Shown here piece by piece: positions 38,601 through 51,149 of a stretch of DNA of 64,000 nucleotides (its first letter is position 1; every line of letters starts with the position of its first letter). A program made the translations under genes and the position numbers. This stretch comes from Acanthornis magna. Its lineage: Eukaryota; Chordata; Aves; Passeriformes; Acanthizidae. The notes beneath the pieces were generated by a model that saw only the letters and a program-made list of their open reading frames with translations, had not been told where the DNA came from and made no database searches. The stretch is taken from contig JAWUZG010000033.1 in assembly GCA_036785705.1 (NCBI GenBank), positions 186,001 to 250,000 on the forward strand. The letters are read 5' to 3'.

Positions 38601-39956
38601 TTTCCTAATGACTTTCATTGTTTTTATTACTAAGTTTAAAATTCCTGAAATGAGTCTTGTCTTAGTTTTTTTCCATATTATTAGATGAAGATTTTTAACT
38701 TACAATAAATAATTTCCAAGAGCTGAAGTGAGGATGAAGCAGAAAGAAGTAGGATTAAAGAAATAAATTTGTTATTTCTTCTACTTATAGCTTCAAACAT
38801 TGTGGATAATCCTGTTTCTTCACTCTCACTACAAAGCAAAAGGTAGACTACCAACAATGTTACAAAGTTTTCAAGTGTAATAGTGAAATAGAACTGTTAA
38901 GCCATTTATCACAAAGAAGTAGAAAAACACTAATAGACAGCAAACCTAGAGACACTGTGATATCTTAGAAAACTAGAGATTTATTCAAAATTGTTGCAAA
39001 GGTATTAGAGGGTCCCAATGTGTCAGAGTTAAGCAGAAGGAGTTGCATTATGCATGATCCCTTCATTGTAAGAGGTTTCAAAATTGGCACTTCTTTAGTT
39101 GCTAACACAATTGTTTTGTGGATCTGTCACCTTGGGTCTGCTGAAAGCAAGCCATGGAGAAATCTTCATGTGATTTTACAGCAGGAGTCGGGAAGAACCG
39201 CTTAAATTGTAATTGTGCGTACAACAACGCAAACAATGATCTTACATCCACTATGATGAGCTGCCCCGTGTAATTTCAGCTATGAATAGGCTACCCTGTC
39301 TCGTTTCCTTTACCTGATCCTGATTATCCTGATGATAATTTGGAATATAGGTATGGAGACAAATGCCACTATAGCTTTAGAAAGGAAATCTAAGCTGGTT
39401 TTTTCTCCAGGAAAACAGTGACAAAAAGCCTGCTTTTTACAGATGTCCCGCTGGGCTTTCTTCCCAGGGCTGCCCCATATCTCCTATGACCAGTTTGCCC
39501 TCTAGTGAAGCAACCTGCCAGGCATGGAGCACTCATACAAATAAATGCACTGCAAAACACATTTAGAAGAAAGCAGGAGTTCCCTCCCACCCCTCTCTGA
39601 ATACCTCAGAAGGGAGATCGAGAGTCAACAGTGGGAATTCACACTGAAAGACGCAGGAAAAACAAGCTGGGTAGCAGTATTTCTCAGTTACTCCCATTCC
39701 CTGTTACGGTGTTTTCCAATAAAAAAAATAAAATATTTGCTTCCAAAAAAGCAAAGGGGGAGGGGAATGCAAGAGGAGGATCTTATGCCTTTCCTGATTT
39801 TGACGTCTTCAAGTTAAATTATCTGGTCCCAGAATATTTTTTCACCTTTTGTGAACATGGCAGATGTCATCAGATGAATTTTACAGTAGAAGTTGTTTAA
39901 TGAAGAAATCTGTGTTTCAGGTGTTGCATAAGATTACCTCACTCAATAAACAGGCA
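29665..39956. other. Unannotated A+T-rich desert, about 10.3 kb
   Basis: I find no gene, RNA gene or confident transposon here. All open frames are below about 95 codons and unlike any family I know. T/G-rich or T-rich low-complexity patches lie near 33291-33345 and 33661-33697, and an eight-G run near 34665-34672. Slightly more complex patches at 31440-31560, 31680-31780 and 32065-32160 carry no family signature I can name. Confidence 0.4.
33661..33697 (+). repeat. T-rich (TTTTTC)n low-complexity tract
   Basis: This run of T with interspersed C ends in 16 uninterrupted T. It has no coding meaning. It could be the tail of an unrecognised antisense retroposon, but no element body is seen next to it. 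Confidence 0.85.
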
Positions 39957-40170
39957 ATGATAGGTAAATTTTCCACATTAGGTAGGTGGAGAATATGTAA
40001 TAGATAAGTGGGTCTCATGAAATTTTACTGCATAGAAGGTGTGACACTTCACCCTGTGATGTGCTTGATTTGTAGAAACCTCCACCTTGCACCCTACACA
40101 GAATAAACAATGTCTCCTTTCTAAACCAGACTCTGTGTCTCTGTTTAGAGAGTTCCTAATATTGGCAACA
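39957..40170 (+). mobile_element. Possible LTR 3' portion (R-U5-like)
   Basis: The segment has the shape of a retroviral LTR end. An AATAAA signal at 40102-40107 is followed by 'tgtctcctttctaaaccag', then 'actctgtgtctctgtttagagag', and it closes with GGCAACA at 40164-40170. That order matches U5 ends of some bird retroviral LTRs as I remember them. The start is not clear and TG at 39957 is only one option. I see no TATA box in a convincing place, no target duplication and no internal retroviral genes. Confidence 0.4.
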
Positions 40171-40390
40171 GTTTTAGGTAGCTAACATACACATACTTTC
40201 CTGCTCTCTGTACTGGACAATTCCTCTGCTGTTCCAAACATAGAGCAAGGTATTCTTGAGGGTAAATCTAGATTTGTTGCATTAAAGAATTTGATGAAAT
40301 TACTTTTAGTTTAGAAATGAAACATTTTCTTAGAAGTTCAGTTTTCATGAGTTCCAGTCTTGGGCCCCCACCCCTGCCCAGTTTTATTTA

Positions 40391-40391
40391 T

Positions 40392-40423
<32 letters not shown>

Positions 40424-40452
40424 ACACAAACACATATATATATATACACATA
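40391..40452 (+). repeat. (CA)n/(TA)n microsatellite
   Basis: This is an uninterrupted CA run with one T interruption, then a short caaacaca stretch and a TA run. It is a typical length-variable dinucleotide repeat. Confidence 0.95.
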
Positions 40453-41144
40453 TTTACAAAATAAGGCTATTCTGTCACCTAGAGCAGCAAAATGATCTTG
40501 TCAAATCATATAAGTAAAATCCATGAAGTCACCAGGACAATTGGTTATATTTAAGTATTTAAGTATATAAATATATATGTGTCTATATAGGTTAGATCTT
40601 GTCTTGCAGCTTACCCAAGCTGATGGTATATCAAATCACTTAATGCTCCTTTTTATTTTAATTTTCCCATTCTAAATCAACACTGGAAGCTATTAAAGGT
40701 GTTTTCTTGCACACTTCTGGCTTTCTCACTATAACTCACCACTGACATTACCTGTGTAGCAAATGCCATCAGAAATGTCAAGACCCTTTAACTTTGCATT
40801 CTGATTTATGCTAGACAGGAGGCTGAACCACCTAGAGTTATTTTTATCCTCCTAGATTCAAACAATTTTTTTCCTTTGTACAAGTCATGTGCTTCTTATC
40901 AGAGAAGCAGACACACAATAAGGATATTTTTTGTAATTCTGTAAAAAAGAAATTACTTTTCTTGCCAATCCAAAGCAAATCAATGAAAATGACACAAAGA
41001 AAACAGGAGAGGTAGTTTAAAAATTTCTAGCAAATCCTTATCAACTTTTCAGATCTCTCAAACTTTCTTAAAATGAGGAAATTTCCAAGATTGCATTCTC
41101 ACAACATAAATGCCACTGGGCTTACCTTCAAGTAATTTTAAGTC
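40453..41144. other. Unannotated A+T-rich sequence
   Basis: No gene or repeat recognised between the two microsatellites. Confidence 0.4.
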
Positions 41145-41202
41145 ATATACATATACATATACATACACATACACATACACATACATATACACATATACAC
41201 AT
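41145..41202 (+). repeat. (ATACAT/ATACAC)n microsatellite
   Basis: These are imperfect hexanucleotide units alternating catata and cataca over nearly 60 bases. Confidence 0.93.
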
Positions 41203-41877
41203 CTGTTACATATTATATTTGATACTATACTGATATTGACTTAATCAGCTTATACTTTGAGATAATGGTTGTGATACAGATGTGCTGTGTGCTGACTTCT
41301 ACTCGGTGTCTTGCCCAATCACTAACTCTTTCTCTTCTGGCAGACATTCTTCTGAGTGTTAAATAAATAATGACTAATGTTAAACCATGATAAGATATAT
41401 TCTACAATATCCTAGACTTTTTTCCCCTAATTATTAAATTCTTTCCAATATTGGTAAAGATACCTTATAATCTGAAAATTGGAATACTCAAGAGGACCTC
41501 AAATGACCTGAAAGATTAAAGCACTATGATCTGGAGATTCTCTCACATAATATTTCAGAATTTACTAATAACTCTTCCTTTCCATTGTAAATGTTATTTT
41601 ATTTAGAATTCATTTATTTCTGTGTAGTCTATTTCAAAACATTATTTTTATTTTCATGTAAGTAGTCTCATTCCCTTAACAACTTAACCAAACATTTTCT
41701 TGACTCATTTACTTTGCCCCAGTTCTACAGGTTTCTTCTCACATTTCAATATCTTCATTCTTCAGTTTCTTTTCTCATTTCCTCTCAATTTCCTTCAGAT
41801 CTGTTCCACTCCAACTATATCATCAGACTTATTCCTTCTCTACCTTAATTTTCCCATACTAGTGGTAAATTGATAAT
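41203..41877. other. Unannotated A+T-rich sequence
   Basis: The stretch is T/C-rich towards 41690-41860. I recognise nothing else. Confidence 0.4.
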
Positions 41878-42103
41878 AGAATCATAGGGTGGTTTGGATT
41901 GGAAGGGACCTTAAAGCTCATCTCATTCCACCCCTTGCCATGAGCAGGGACACCTTCTGCTAGACCAGGTTGCTCCAAGTCTCATCCAACATGACCTTGA
42001 ACACTTCCATGGATGGGGCATCCACAGCTTCTCTGGGGAACTTATTCCCATGCCTCACCACCCTCACAGGAAGGAATTTCTTCCTAGTAACTGATCTGTT
42101 CTC
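41878..42103 (-). mobile_element. CR1 LINE, antisense, short 3' tail
   Basis: The plus strand shows the standard antisense CR1 3' sequence: 'agaatcatagggtggtttgg' with 'attggaagggacctt', 'gcagggacacc', 'gaccaggttgctcc', 'ccttgaacacttccatgg' and 'aggaatttcttcctagtaac'. It is the least decayed CR1 3' end in the window, with few changes from what I remember of the bird consensus. It is truncated after about 225 bases at 42103. Only the end of ORF2 and the 3' tail are present. Confidence 0.92.
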
Positions 42104-45100
42104 CAGAGCAGCAGGAATGTTACATACTTTGGAACTTAGTCAGATCAATGAAGAAATTATTCATACTCAAAATTAGTATTCACGTAATCATATCATTAAC
42201 ATATAGTACAGGTGAAAACCTTGTCCTTTCAGAAATATGGAAGTCAGAAGTTCAGGGTGGTAATAATCCTTAGGGATGTACACACAAGAAAAAAAATATG
42301 CTGATTAATACTGCTATTGAGCTTGTTTCTACCTCGGGTAAACAGTTAAATATTAATCAGAAAATATTGTCACACTTTCTGTAGTTGTGGTTTTCAAGGC
42401 TGAGCAGTTTTCATCCTCCCTATGATCAAGAGATATATGGAGACAGGCCACATAGGCACAGTGAGAAGTCAGAAGCAATCCAAATTACTATTTGAAATTT
42501 CTGTATGCTTTTTAGACTACACTCTAGCAAAGGACTATCTGAGCAGGGTGTCCTATTAGGGAGATGTGTACCTCTGATGCACCTTTACAGGATATTTCAG
42601 ACTGGGGAGGCAGAGCAGGTCAGTGAAACACCATCACAGTAGCTCCCTGAAGGCAGAGAAGCTATTAATGATTCTATATTAGTGCCACAAACAGCAGCAG
42701 CTATGGCAAAGGCTGAGATCTGCACATTTTCTGTGCAACTATTTGAAGTAACAGAGACACATCCCTGTGATGCCAAACATTGAAGCCTTCTGTGTCCAAA
42801 ACTTCAGCTTTGGTATCTAGCTGTTTTGTGTAAAGATTTGTTTTCCTTACATATTTAATCAGGCATAATCTGCTATGGACTATGCTGGTAAACTATAGGT
42901 CTATTAGCTATTGAAGGTTTGCTCCAGAAACAAAAAACATACCAGGTTTATCATTGTGCTTCGAGGACAAAAATAGCTGCACATACTGAAACTGCCAGGA
43001 GCTGCGAGAGCAGCACTGGGGTTAGGATAACTAACTCCCAACAGCTGTTGAAACACTCTCCACATGTGTACTAACAGCATGCCAGGATGCCAAACATCAT
43101 GGGGAAATGACAATAAATAGGGTCAGCTTTTTAATTTTCATGTATATCATGGCCTTTCTGCTCCTTTTTATACTATAGGATTCTAGTCAGGTGTTTCTTC
43201 TTCAATAGAGCATATATGAGAGCTGACTGAAAAAATATTTTTTAAATTATTCATATTTGTTGCAACAGACTAATCAGGTTGTATATGTTCAGACTATTTC
43301 CCATTAAATTACAGAACTGGTAGTTGGCTATTATGGTGATGAGCAAATTATAATGTCCTAATATTTTTAATTGTTGTGGGTTTTTCTCCCAGCATTAGAT
43401 AGAAAAGTTTAATTCAGTTTCACAGGGGAAAAATTCTGGCTGTTTTCACGAGAATTCATATTTCAGGAATATAAACATATAAACACCACCTAAAGTCAAA
43501 GGAACATGTCTGTATTCTGAGAATCCAAAATATTCTATAGCATTGACGAGATAAGCAAATAACTAATCCTAGTGATTCTTTCACAGCTTATTCTAAAGAA
43601 ACTTATTTAAGGCCAGTTTATAAAGTCACTAATGAAAAAATAGTTGTTGTTCTTAAATGCAAAATACTAAGAGGTAGATTGAGAATAATTGGAAAAGTAC
43701 TTAAGTCTTTTGAAGTTCTTGGGAAATTTTAAAAAGTTCCTGGCCTTAAAGTGAGTTGTTTAGCAAGAGTATATTAAAGTTCATTAGGACCAGTAAAGAA
43801 AAGCAGTGAAACTTTAGAAAAGAATAAGCATAAATGATAAAATAGCCAAGTAGAGTGTTATTGAGAATAAAAATACATAATTTTGTTTTCAGTGAACAGA
43901 AACTCTGAGATCTAGGAGAAATTAGAGAAAGAAGAATATAATTTGGTTTTAAATCCAAACTAATGTGATTGAAAACAGAACATTTAAAGGGTAAATTTAT
44001 TTCCATGTGAGTAGAATAAACCATGACTTTTGCTTAAGCAGAAACAGCCTGGGTAAAACTGACTGAGTGTATTCCCTGGGAAAACACCCCCATAAAATAA
44101 AGAAGAAAGAGTTTGAAAAGAAATCCAGCATGTATTAAATCTACATAATATGTTACATTTAGAACTCTGATATTAATCACTGCAATCTTATTTATTAGTG
44201 TGATGCAAAAATTAATTTTAAAATTAGTTGTGTTGTAGAGGAAAGCAGACAAAAAGCCAATAGATATTGTTATACCTCAGGCCAGGTTATACATGATTGC
44301 TAGAGTTTCAAAAGGAATGTTATTATTATATAAATTTGACTGTCTAGTCCTCTAAGAAAAAAAAAAAAAAAAAGGAAGCACTATAAAATGTTATAACAAT
44401 TTTGCAATAAAACATTAAGAATTAAATATTTTTCATTTAATTCATGACCTGCAGTCCTTCCTATATGAGACAGAAAAAAAAAACCCCAACATTCAGAAAC
44501 ATGTTTTGTTCTTCTAAATATTCTAAAGAGAATGTTGTGTTTAAGCAGTCTTGAAAGGTAACTCTTTGTCCTTCTTATTCTTTATACTCACTCTCTTCAA
44601 TTGTCCTTATCCTTGTCCTCTAAATTTCCTTGATTTCTTTATTCCTGTCTCTCTTCTTTAGTGAACCCTGGATTACACAATGTCATGACTTGTGTGATTC
44701 AGTACTAGATCATGTAGTGAACAGAAATACCTTCCTCCCAATTCTGTTTCTGTTATAATGTGTCTCTTCTCTGGCGTCCTATCTGAACCATTTTTGTTGG
44801 GTTTATTTTTCAAGTGATATTTGTTTTCTGAGGCTGACAAGTGTTGAAGCATGAACCTTGCTTAAGTGAAATCTGTCCGCTAGCTGAAAATCATTCTGGA
44901 ATGCCCAAAGGATAGGCTTTGTTATTGTGGACACTTCAGGAAAAGTGTTCAGTAAGATTTAGGGCAAAATACTGAGGGTTTCTTCTCTTGCTAAATATAG
45001 ATTCTTTACATAAAACAGAGGTATGAGATTTTAGCACAAATACGCAGCAGATTCTGGGCACAGAGAAACATGCCAGAAGCAAATTTCTCCACTTACTGCA

Positions 45101-48100
45101 TTTCAGAGCCAGGGAAGTACATTTATTACTTCATGAGGGATAGTATTTGGTAAGTCTTTGAGACCCACAAGCATTTGAATCTCTATGCTGTTACTATACT
45201 CTGACCTTTGAAGCTACTAAACCTTAGCTCCACTGGAACAGAGAAGACAAAAAACAGGCACTGCCTGCAGGGACTCAGTGACAAACATTTTATCAGGATT
45301 TAATTAGATTTTTCTCACTGCACATGAGGATTCAATATGCTTTTCATATTATACTGTATTGAAGGCCTTGGTTTTCATGAGCTCAAGAGATTTCTGTGGG
45401 GCAGTACATCATCACTCGGTGGCAGTAGGAAATTAAGAAAAGCATCTGAAGTATGTAGAATCCTCCATATGTAGATGATATTTTAAATAAGTAATTCATC
45501 ATTTGATATGTGGATTTCCACTGTTATTCATCAGGTTGCCATACTGACACCAGTGCTAACCTCACTTCTCAATTAGTATATCTAACATGACTCTTAAAAT
45601 CTGTGTCAGCAATGCAGGAAAATATAAAGCAGAATAATGCTAAGAACTCCATCTTTTATCACCACTGCAGGGCCACATCACCAGAATCAATGAAAGTCAG
45701 TATGATCAAGCTCTCACATCTGTGCAGTAAAAAAACTATACTGCCGCAGGAAGATCTGCATACACAAAATTTATTATTTTATGCCTATGGGAAGATATTT
45801 TATTTGGCTTGCTTTTTTACTTAAGAACAGTGACAGACTGAAGCTATACTGGAGCCAATTCTAATAGAAATATTTTTCATATATCCATTTCTTAAACAAA
45901 AACAATACACTCTTAAGAACTTCAGGTGTCTTTATGGTTATGCACAAAATGCTTATCAATAACATCTACTGTAGCTTAATATTGAAGTTCCAAATGTCTT
46001 TACTAGGATGTGGGTTTTAAGTACTGCTAGTGGATTACAGTTATATGTTCTCTAGGTACACACACCTTGTATTCTATATATTCTATCCCTGGACACTGCT
46101 GTAGATTCGTCATCCCTGTCTTATTTGTAAGCTGAGTCTTGGTGACACAGTTTCATGGCTCTGTTCTTTTCTCACACACAGTCTGGTTACTATTTTGCTG
46201 AGTCAAAATTCAACTAGAGGTGGATGAGTCATGAGAAAAATTGAAATTCAGGCATTATCAGACAGACATAGAAACCTATGCTGAAGATCCGTTAAAGTAA
46301 GTGGAAAAGCTCTCAAAGGACTTTGGCTGTATTCAATTAAAACTTAATTATAACTAATTGAGCATTCCCAAAGAAGTTTTAGTTCACTAAGGATTTAGGG
46401 AGTGAACAAACATGTCTGCTGATGAAGTCTGTCTTTATTACTGCTATGATCTCATTCTAGCACAGGGCTCCCTGGCAGGCTGTTGTGACACTGCTTCTCC
46501 ATCGATTTGCCACTTAAATTAATAATTTCCTAGAAAAAAACAGAATTTTTATAATTTGCATGTCACTCTCACAAAATATTACACCTTGTCTTTTGCTTTT
46601 AAAGTACATATATTAAATAAAACTGGTGGAACCAGGAGTGAAACCAGGCTGAACACAAATGAAAGCCTCTTCGCATGGCTGGAAGCACAATGCCAAATAA
46701 TTCCTGCCAAAGGATGCTGTGAACAAAATTTCCAGGAAAGCCTAGGCAAGTTCAAGGAACAGAAATTCAGTGGGATTTACAGAGCAGTAAAACATATGAG
46801 AGAAGTCATGTTAGGATCATACACCCTCTGAGATGAAAGTCGCTATGACTTGGGAGCACTCTATGTGTGGGGACAGAGCACCAGATCCTCTTTTTTTGCA
46901 CTAGTAGATGGTTATGGCTGTTTAAAATACCTAGCAGACTTCTGCCTCTGCATGCAACATAAGGAATAAATTAAGTTTTTTACCTAAGTGGAACTAACAT
47001 GCTCATTCTTTGCAAATATTAGCATTATTTGTGTTTAAAGTTGAGAAATCATGAGTAATAAATTAAAAGTGTCAAATTTTCAGAGATGAAAAATTTCTTC
47101 AAAATGTTTTGTGATTTAAATGGAGAAGTCTGGATTCCTACATTGCAATGAGAGTCAATTGGGAAGAAAAACTGCTATGAATAGGACTCTCATGAAACTC
47201 AGAAGTTTTGTAAAATAAACAGAGCTTAGAAACGGCTGCTACAATTTAGGGGGAGAAACACATTTTGGGAAGTGCTGAATCATGCTAATGGCAACATTAC
47301 CTAATTATTTACAACAACATAGGAAAACAACATTAATGAAGACTGTCATTTATTATGGCACACAGCTTCCCATGCAAACTCTGCATCAACTACAGACTTG
47401 AAAACTTATTGATATTCTTCTTTCTTATTACATTTTTGAAAATCGTCCCTTTCTGCTATTTTTTAAAAGCAGAGATTTAGAAGTATTTCTAGAATTATTT
47501 ATAATGTTAAATCAACAGGTAAAAATTAATTACCTGATGTTTGTTTATTCTTTCCTTAAAATGGCTTATAAACTTGACACTTTGTCTTCCGGGTCTTTGA
47601 CCATAGAAATTAGTTTAAAAATAATTTAAATCAACAAAATTAGAAGAATAACATATTTATAGAGGAAAGAAGAAGCAAGGGAAGAAGAAAAGCTTTCAGA
47701 AGAAAGTTAGAAAAGGACCACATTTAACCTTTTTACAGCTGAATTTTACCCGTACAATTTTATCTGGCAGTTGTCGCAGTATATTCTCTCTATATGTCGA
47801 TCTTCTTCAGAATTATAGAGAGGAAGTATACAAGTGACAGTATGACTTCTTCAAATAATATGTAAAGAAACCTTTACTAGAAAAACCCTGAAAACTGGTG
47901 TTTCAAAAATTTCCAAGAAATTTCACTTTAAAATGTCTAAAAGACTCCAAGTATAATAGAAAAAGACATTTCATGTCTGTCAAACAAACCAAAAAGAACC
48001 GGTTTTCTCTCTGATTTTCTGGTTCATGCTTTTTTAAGTCAGTTTCAATTACCTTTTTTTATCTACAACAAAGATTCCACACTCCCACGTGCTTGCAGTT

Positions 48101-51100
48101 CTGTGGTTCAAACCATTTTGCAGCAGCCATAAAAATCTGTTATTTTATTGAGCAACATGTTATTGAGCAACAATAGGTTTAGATATTTGCGCTGTGATCT
48201 ACTATGTTTCTATAGCTGCTCTTAAGCACATGCCAGTGTGCAAATAGCTATGTAGATCTATCAATGATGGGATTAATTTCACTACATTTTTGGTGATTGT
48301 TGTAATTTCATTTGACCTTTAATTTTATGAGTATTTTAATTCATGTGTTTAATAATTTCCACATATTTTATAACCAGTGTGTACTAGAGAGTATCTGTTC
48401 AGAAAGTGTATTGATTTGAGTAAGTACGGTTATTACAGTAGCATTTTCTTTCAGTGAAACTTTTTTATTTACAGACAATTTGGTAAAATATTGAAAGCAG
48501 TATTATTTTAATGAGAGCAAAATTTCCTCTTCAAACTTTTAAACCACTGAAATTTTTATAATATTATCTGCAGCTGCTATCAAATGAGAAATAAGTACTG
48601 AAGTAACTGAAGTGGTGCAGTAAAAACTAAAATTTTGAAAGAAAGTTTAATCCTAAAATGATGGAAAATATTTCTGAGTTAAGGCTTCAAAAATCATTCA
48701 TCCATCTAGACAGACAGATGGACAGATGGATGTCTGTGCATCTATATTATGCTCTGGGGGTTCCATTAAATCTATATTACTTTATGAAGGAAAATCACTG
48801 TTACCCAGATGCATTTTTTTAATTTTAATAACTATACTTTGCTTTTATTCCTTTTTATTGGCTTAAAAAAATAATCAAGACTAGGTCCTCTTCACACTAG
48901 ATACAAATTTAACTTTGATTAGATAGCTCATATGAGCAGTAGCTCCCAAAAATTTTTTTAATTAGCCAAATTATTTCTCCAGATCCTTACATTTTGAGAT
49001 GTCATTTATTTTATTTTTTTCCCCAACAGTAAGAGATCAGACCCGATATAATTGTCATTTTTCTATAATATGTAATTAATATTAAAAAACTGCAAACAAC
49101 TGTTATAAAGTAAAACTTAAAAATCCTAAAAAACTTTAGAAATTTAAAAACCTTAAAGACCTTCAAAAATTGACTTTTTCTAACTGTTTTATTCTCTCCT
49201 AGGTTATAAGTATCTCAGTACTGTTGTTTTTCCTAAAGAGCAGACACTTTCAAACCCAATCAAGAAGTAATATGAAAATGAACTTAACCTAAAAGTATGC
49301 ACTTGTTATTAATGACCTTACTCTTTCCTGACCTTGAAATGTATTCATGCTGACAGATGTGCACAGGGTCTTTAACCTCTTAATTACCTGAGAAATAATG
49401 TTCCCATTCTTTTTTCTAGGTAAATGAGTTAGAAATTATTAACTTGTCAAAGGATCAACAGCCACAGAAAACATTTTTGTTATTTACACGGGGTAAGATG
49501 GTTTTTTTAATTAAAATGACAGCTATGGTGCTACTTATTAGAAAGTGAAGTGAAATACAGTCACCTCTGAGATTTTCTTGTGATTTTGACAGTTTAATAA
49601 GCATTTGGTGCTAAATGTTTTCTAATACTCTGACATTTCTGAGCAGATCTCTTTTTTAATGCACTCATCCTGTCACTGCTATGCAAGGATACAATAAAGA
49701 CCTCATCTGTCTATTTGTAATTATTGTGACAAAGTGCTAATATGTGGTTTAGGTTTAAATTGTGGAAAAGGAAAATGGAGGAAATAAGTATTTATGCTTG
49801 CTTCTTCAGCCGCATTTTTGTAGCACTCACTTCCTTAGAGTCTAAGCACCAAAGTTGCTATGCTTTTATACATACAGTGTTCAAATGCACTTAAAGTAAG
49901 GAAGTGCATTGGCATTTTTAAAAATGTGTTTCCAAAAGAAAAGCAAATAAAGAGAATATTGCATATATCTTGCCTTCAATTCACTATGAAAATGGTAGGG
50001 CTCTATGAGCTGAAGTTTGCAGTGCACTTTTTGCAATTTTTGTAATCTGTAGTCATGGTCATCCATGACTACAATAATATAAAAATAAAATAATACAATA
50101 ATAATAAATAAAGAAATTATTTATGCTCAAATTTTTTTTCCTATAGAAAATACTTATATATCCTATTTTTTTATTACTGTCTTAGTACTTATTTTTCATG
50201 TTTCCTGCACTATTCATTTTTGCATGGACAGCACACAGAAGAAGAAATATTTAAGGCTTAAGGCTCTAAAGACAAAACTAGTCAATTAATTGTGTGTCTT
50301 TAATGAAAAAAAATAGTTACTACACATTTATGGTGATGAATAAACTATTCCACTCATACATTTATTAAAAAAAGAAAAGTGGCAAATTGGTTAATAAAAC
50401 ATTGTGTATCTAATCCAAGGCTGCCATAAACTGAACTTTCCCCTTGCACCCTAGAAAAATGTTCCACTAAGATTAGTTCATGACTGTTGACATTTTTCAC
50501 TGCTGAAATTAGCAGTGGCAGAGACAAAAACTGAAGTGTCATTAATATGAGTTTTTACAGATGTACAACATATGTCAGGAAAGAAAGCAGGACACCTGTT
50601 TCATAAACGCATAGATATCATTTCTCTGGGAAATATCGACTTCAAATTTAGTGTGATCAGACTTCATAATATGCTATCATCCTGTTTGCACAATAAATAA
50701 GTTGGTACTTACATTCACAAGTTCCAATACTTTCTTTCTAGACCTTCCAGAAAAATGAACTAATTATATTCTTCTATTAGATATTCTTCACTTTCTTAGA
50801 ACATGCTGAACCCATTGGCCATTTCATACTTCAGTAAATGCAATGTACCTATTAATAGAAGCAAGAAAAGGGTATACTTCTGCATTTTCAATGTACAAGC
50901 CTACTTTTGCCTTTCCCTATTAGCAGCAAAGGTGAAAATAAATGTATAATATGTACCAATATGTCACAGTAATGACATTGGAAAGGTAGTCATAGATTAG
51001 CAAGCAACAGCAAAGATTAACCAAATTATTTTAGAAAGTTGCTTGGGATTTATGACTCATATGCAGAAAAGAATGAATGTGTTGCAGTCTGAAGAACAAC

Positions 51101-51149
51101 CTGTATATTAGTCTCAAATTATGCTCAAAAGAAATATGCCAAGAATGAC
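42104..51149. other. Unannotated A+T-rich desert, about 9 kb
   Basis: I recognise no gene, RNA gene or transposon. The open frames, at most 92 codons (for example 46556-46831 and minus 44024-43746), look like chance. A run of 17 A lies at 44357-44373 and a small 15-base tandem repeat at 48145-48174. Confidence 0.4.
48145..48174 (+). repeat. 15-bp tandem repeat, two units
   Basis: Units ttattgagcaacatg and ttattgagcaacaat are directly adjacent and differ only at the last two bases. Confidence 0.8.

Noticed and set aside
44357..44373. Run of 17 A as the tail of a retroposed gene
   Set aside because: The sequence upstream shows no transcript-like or coding features and no target duplication is apparent.
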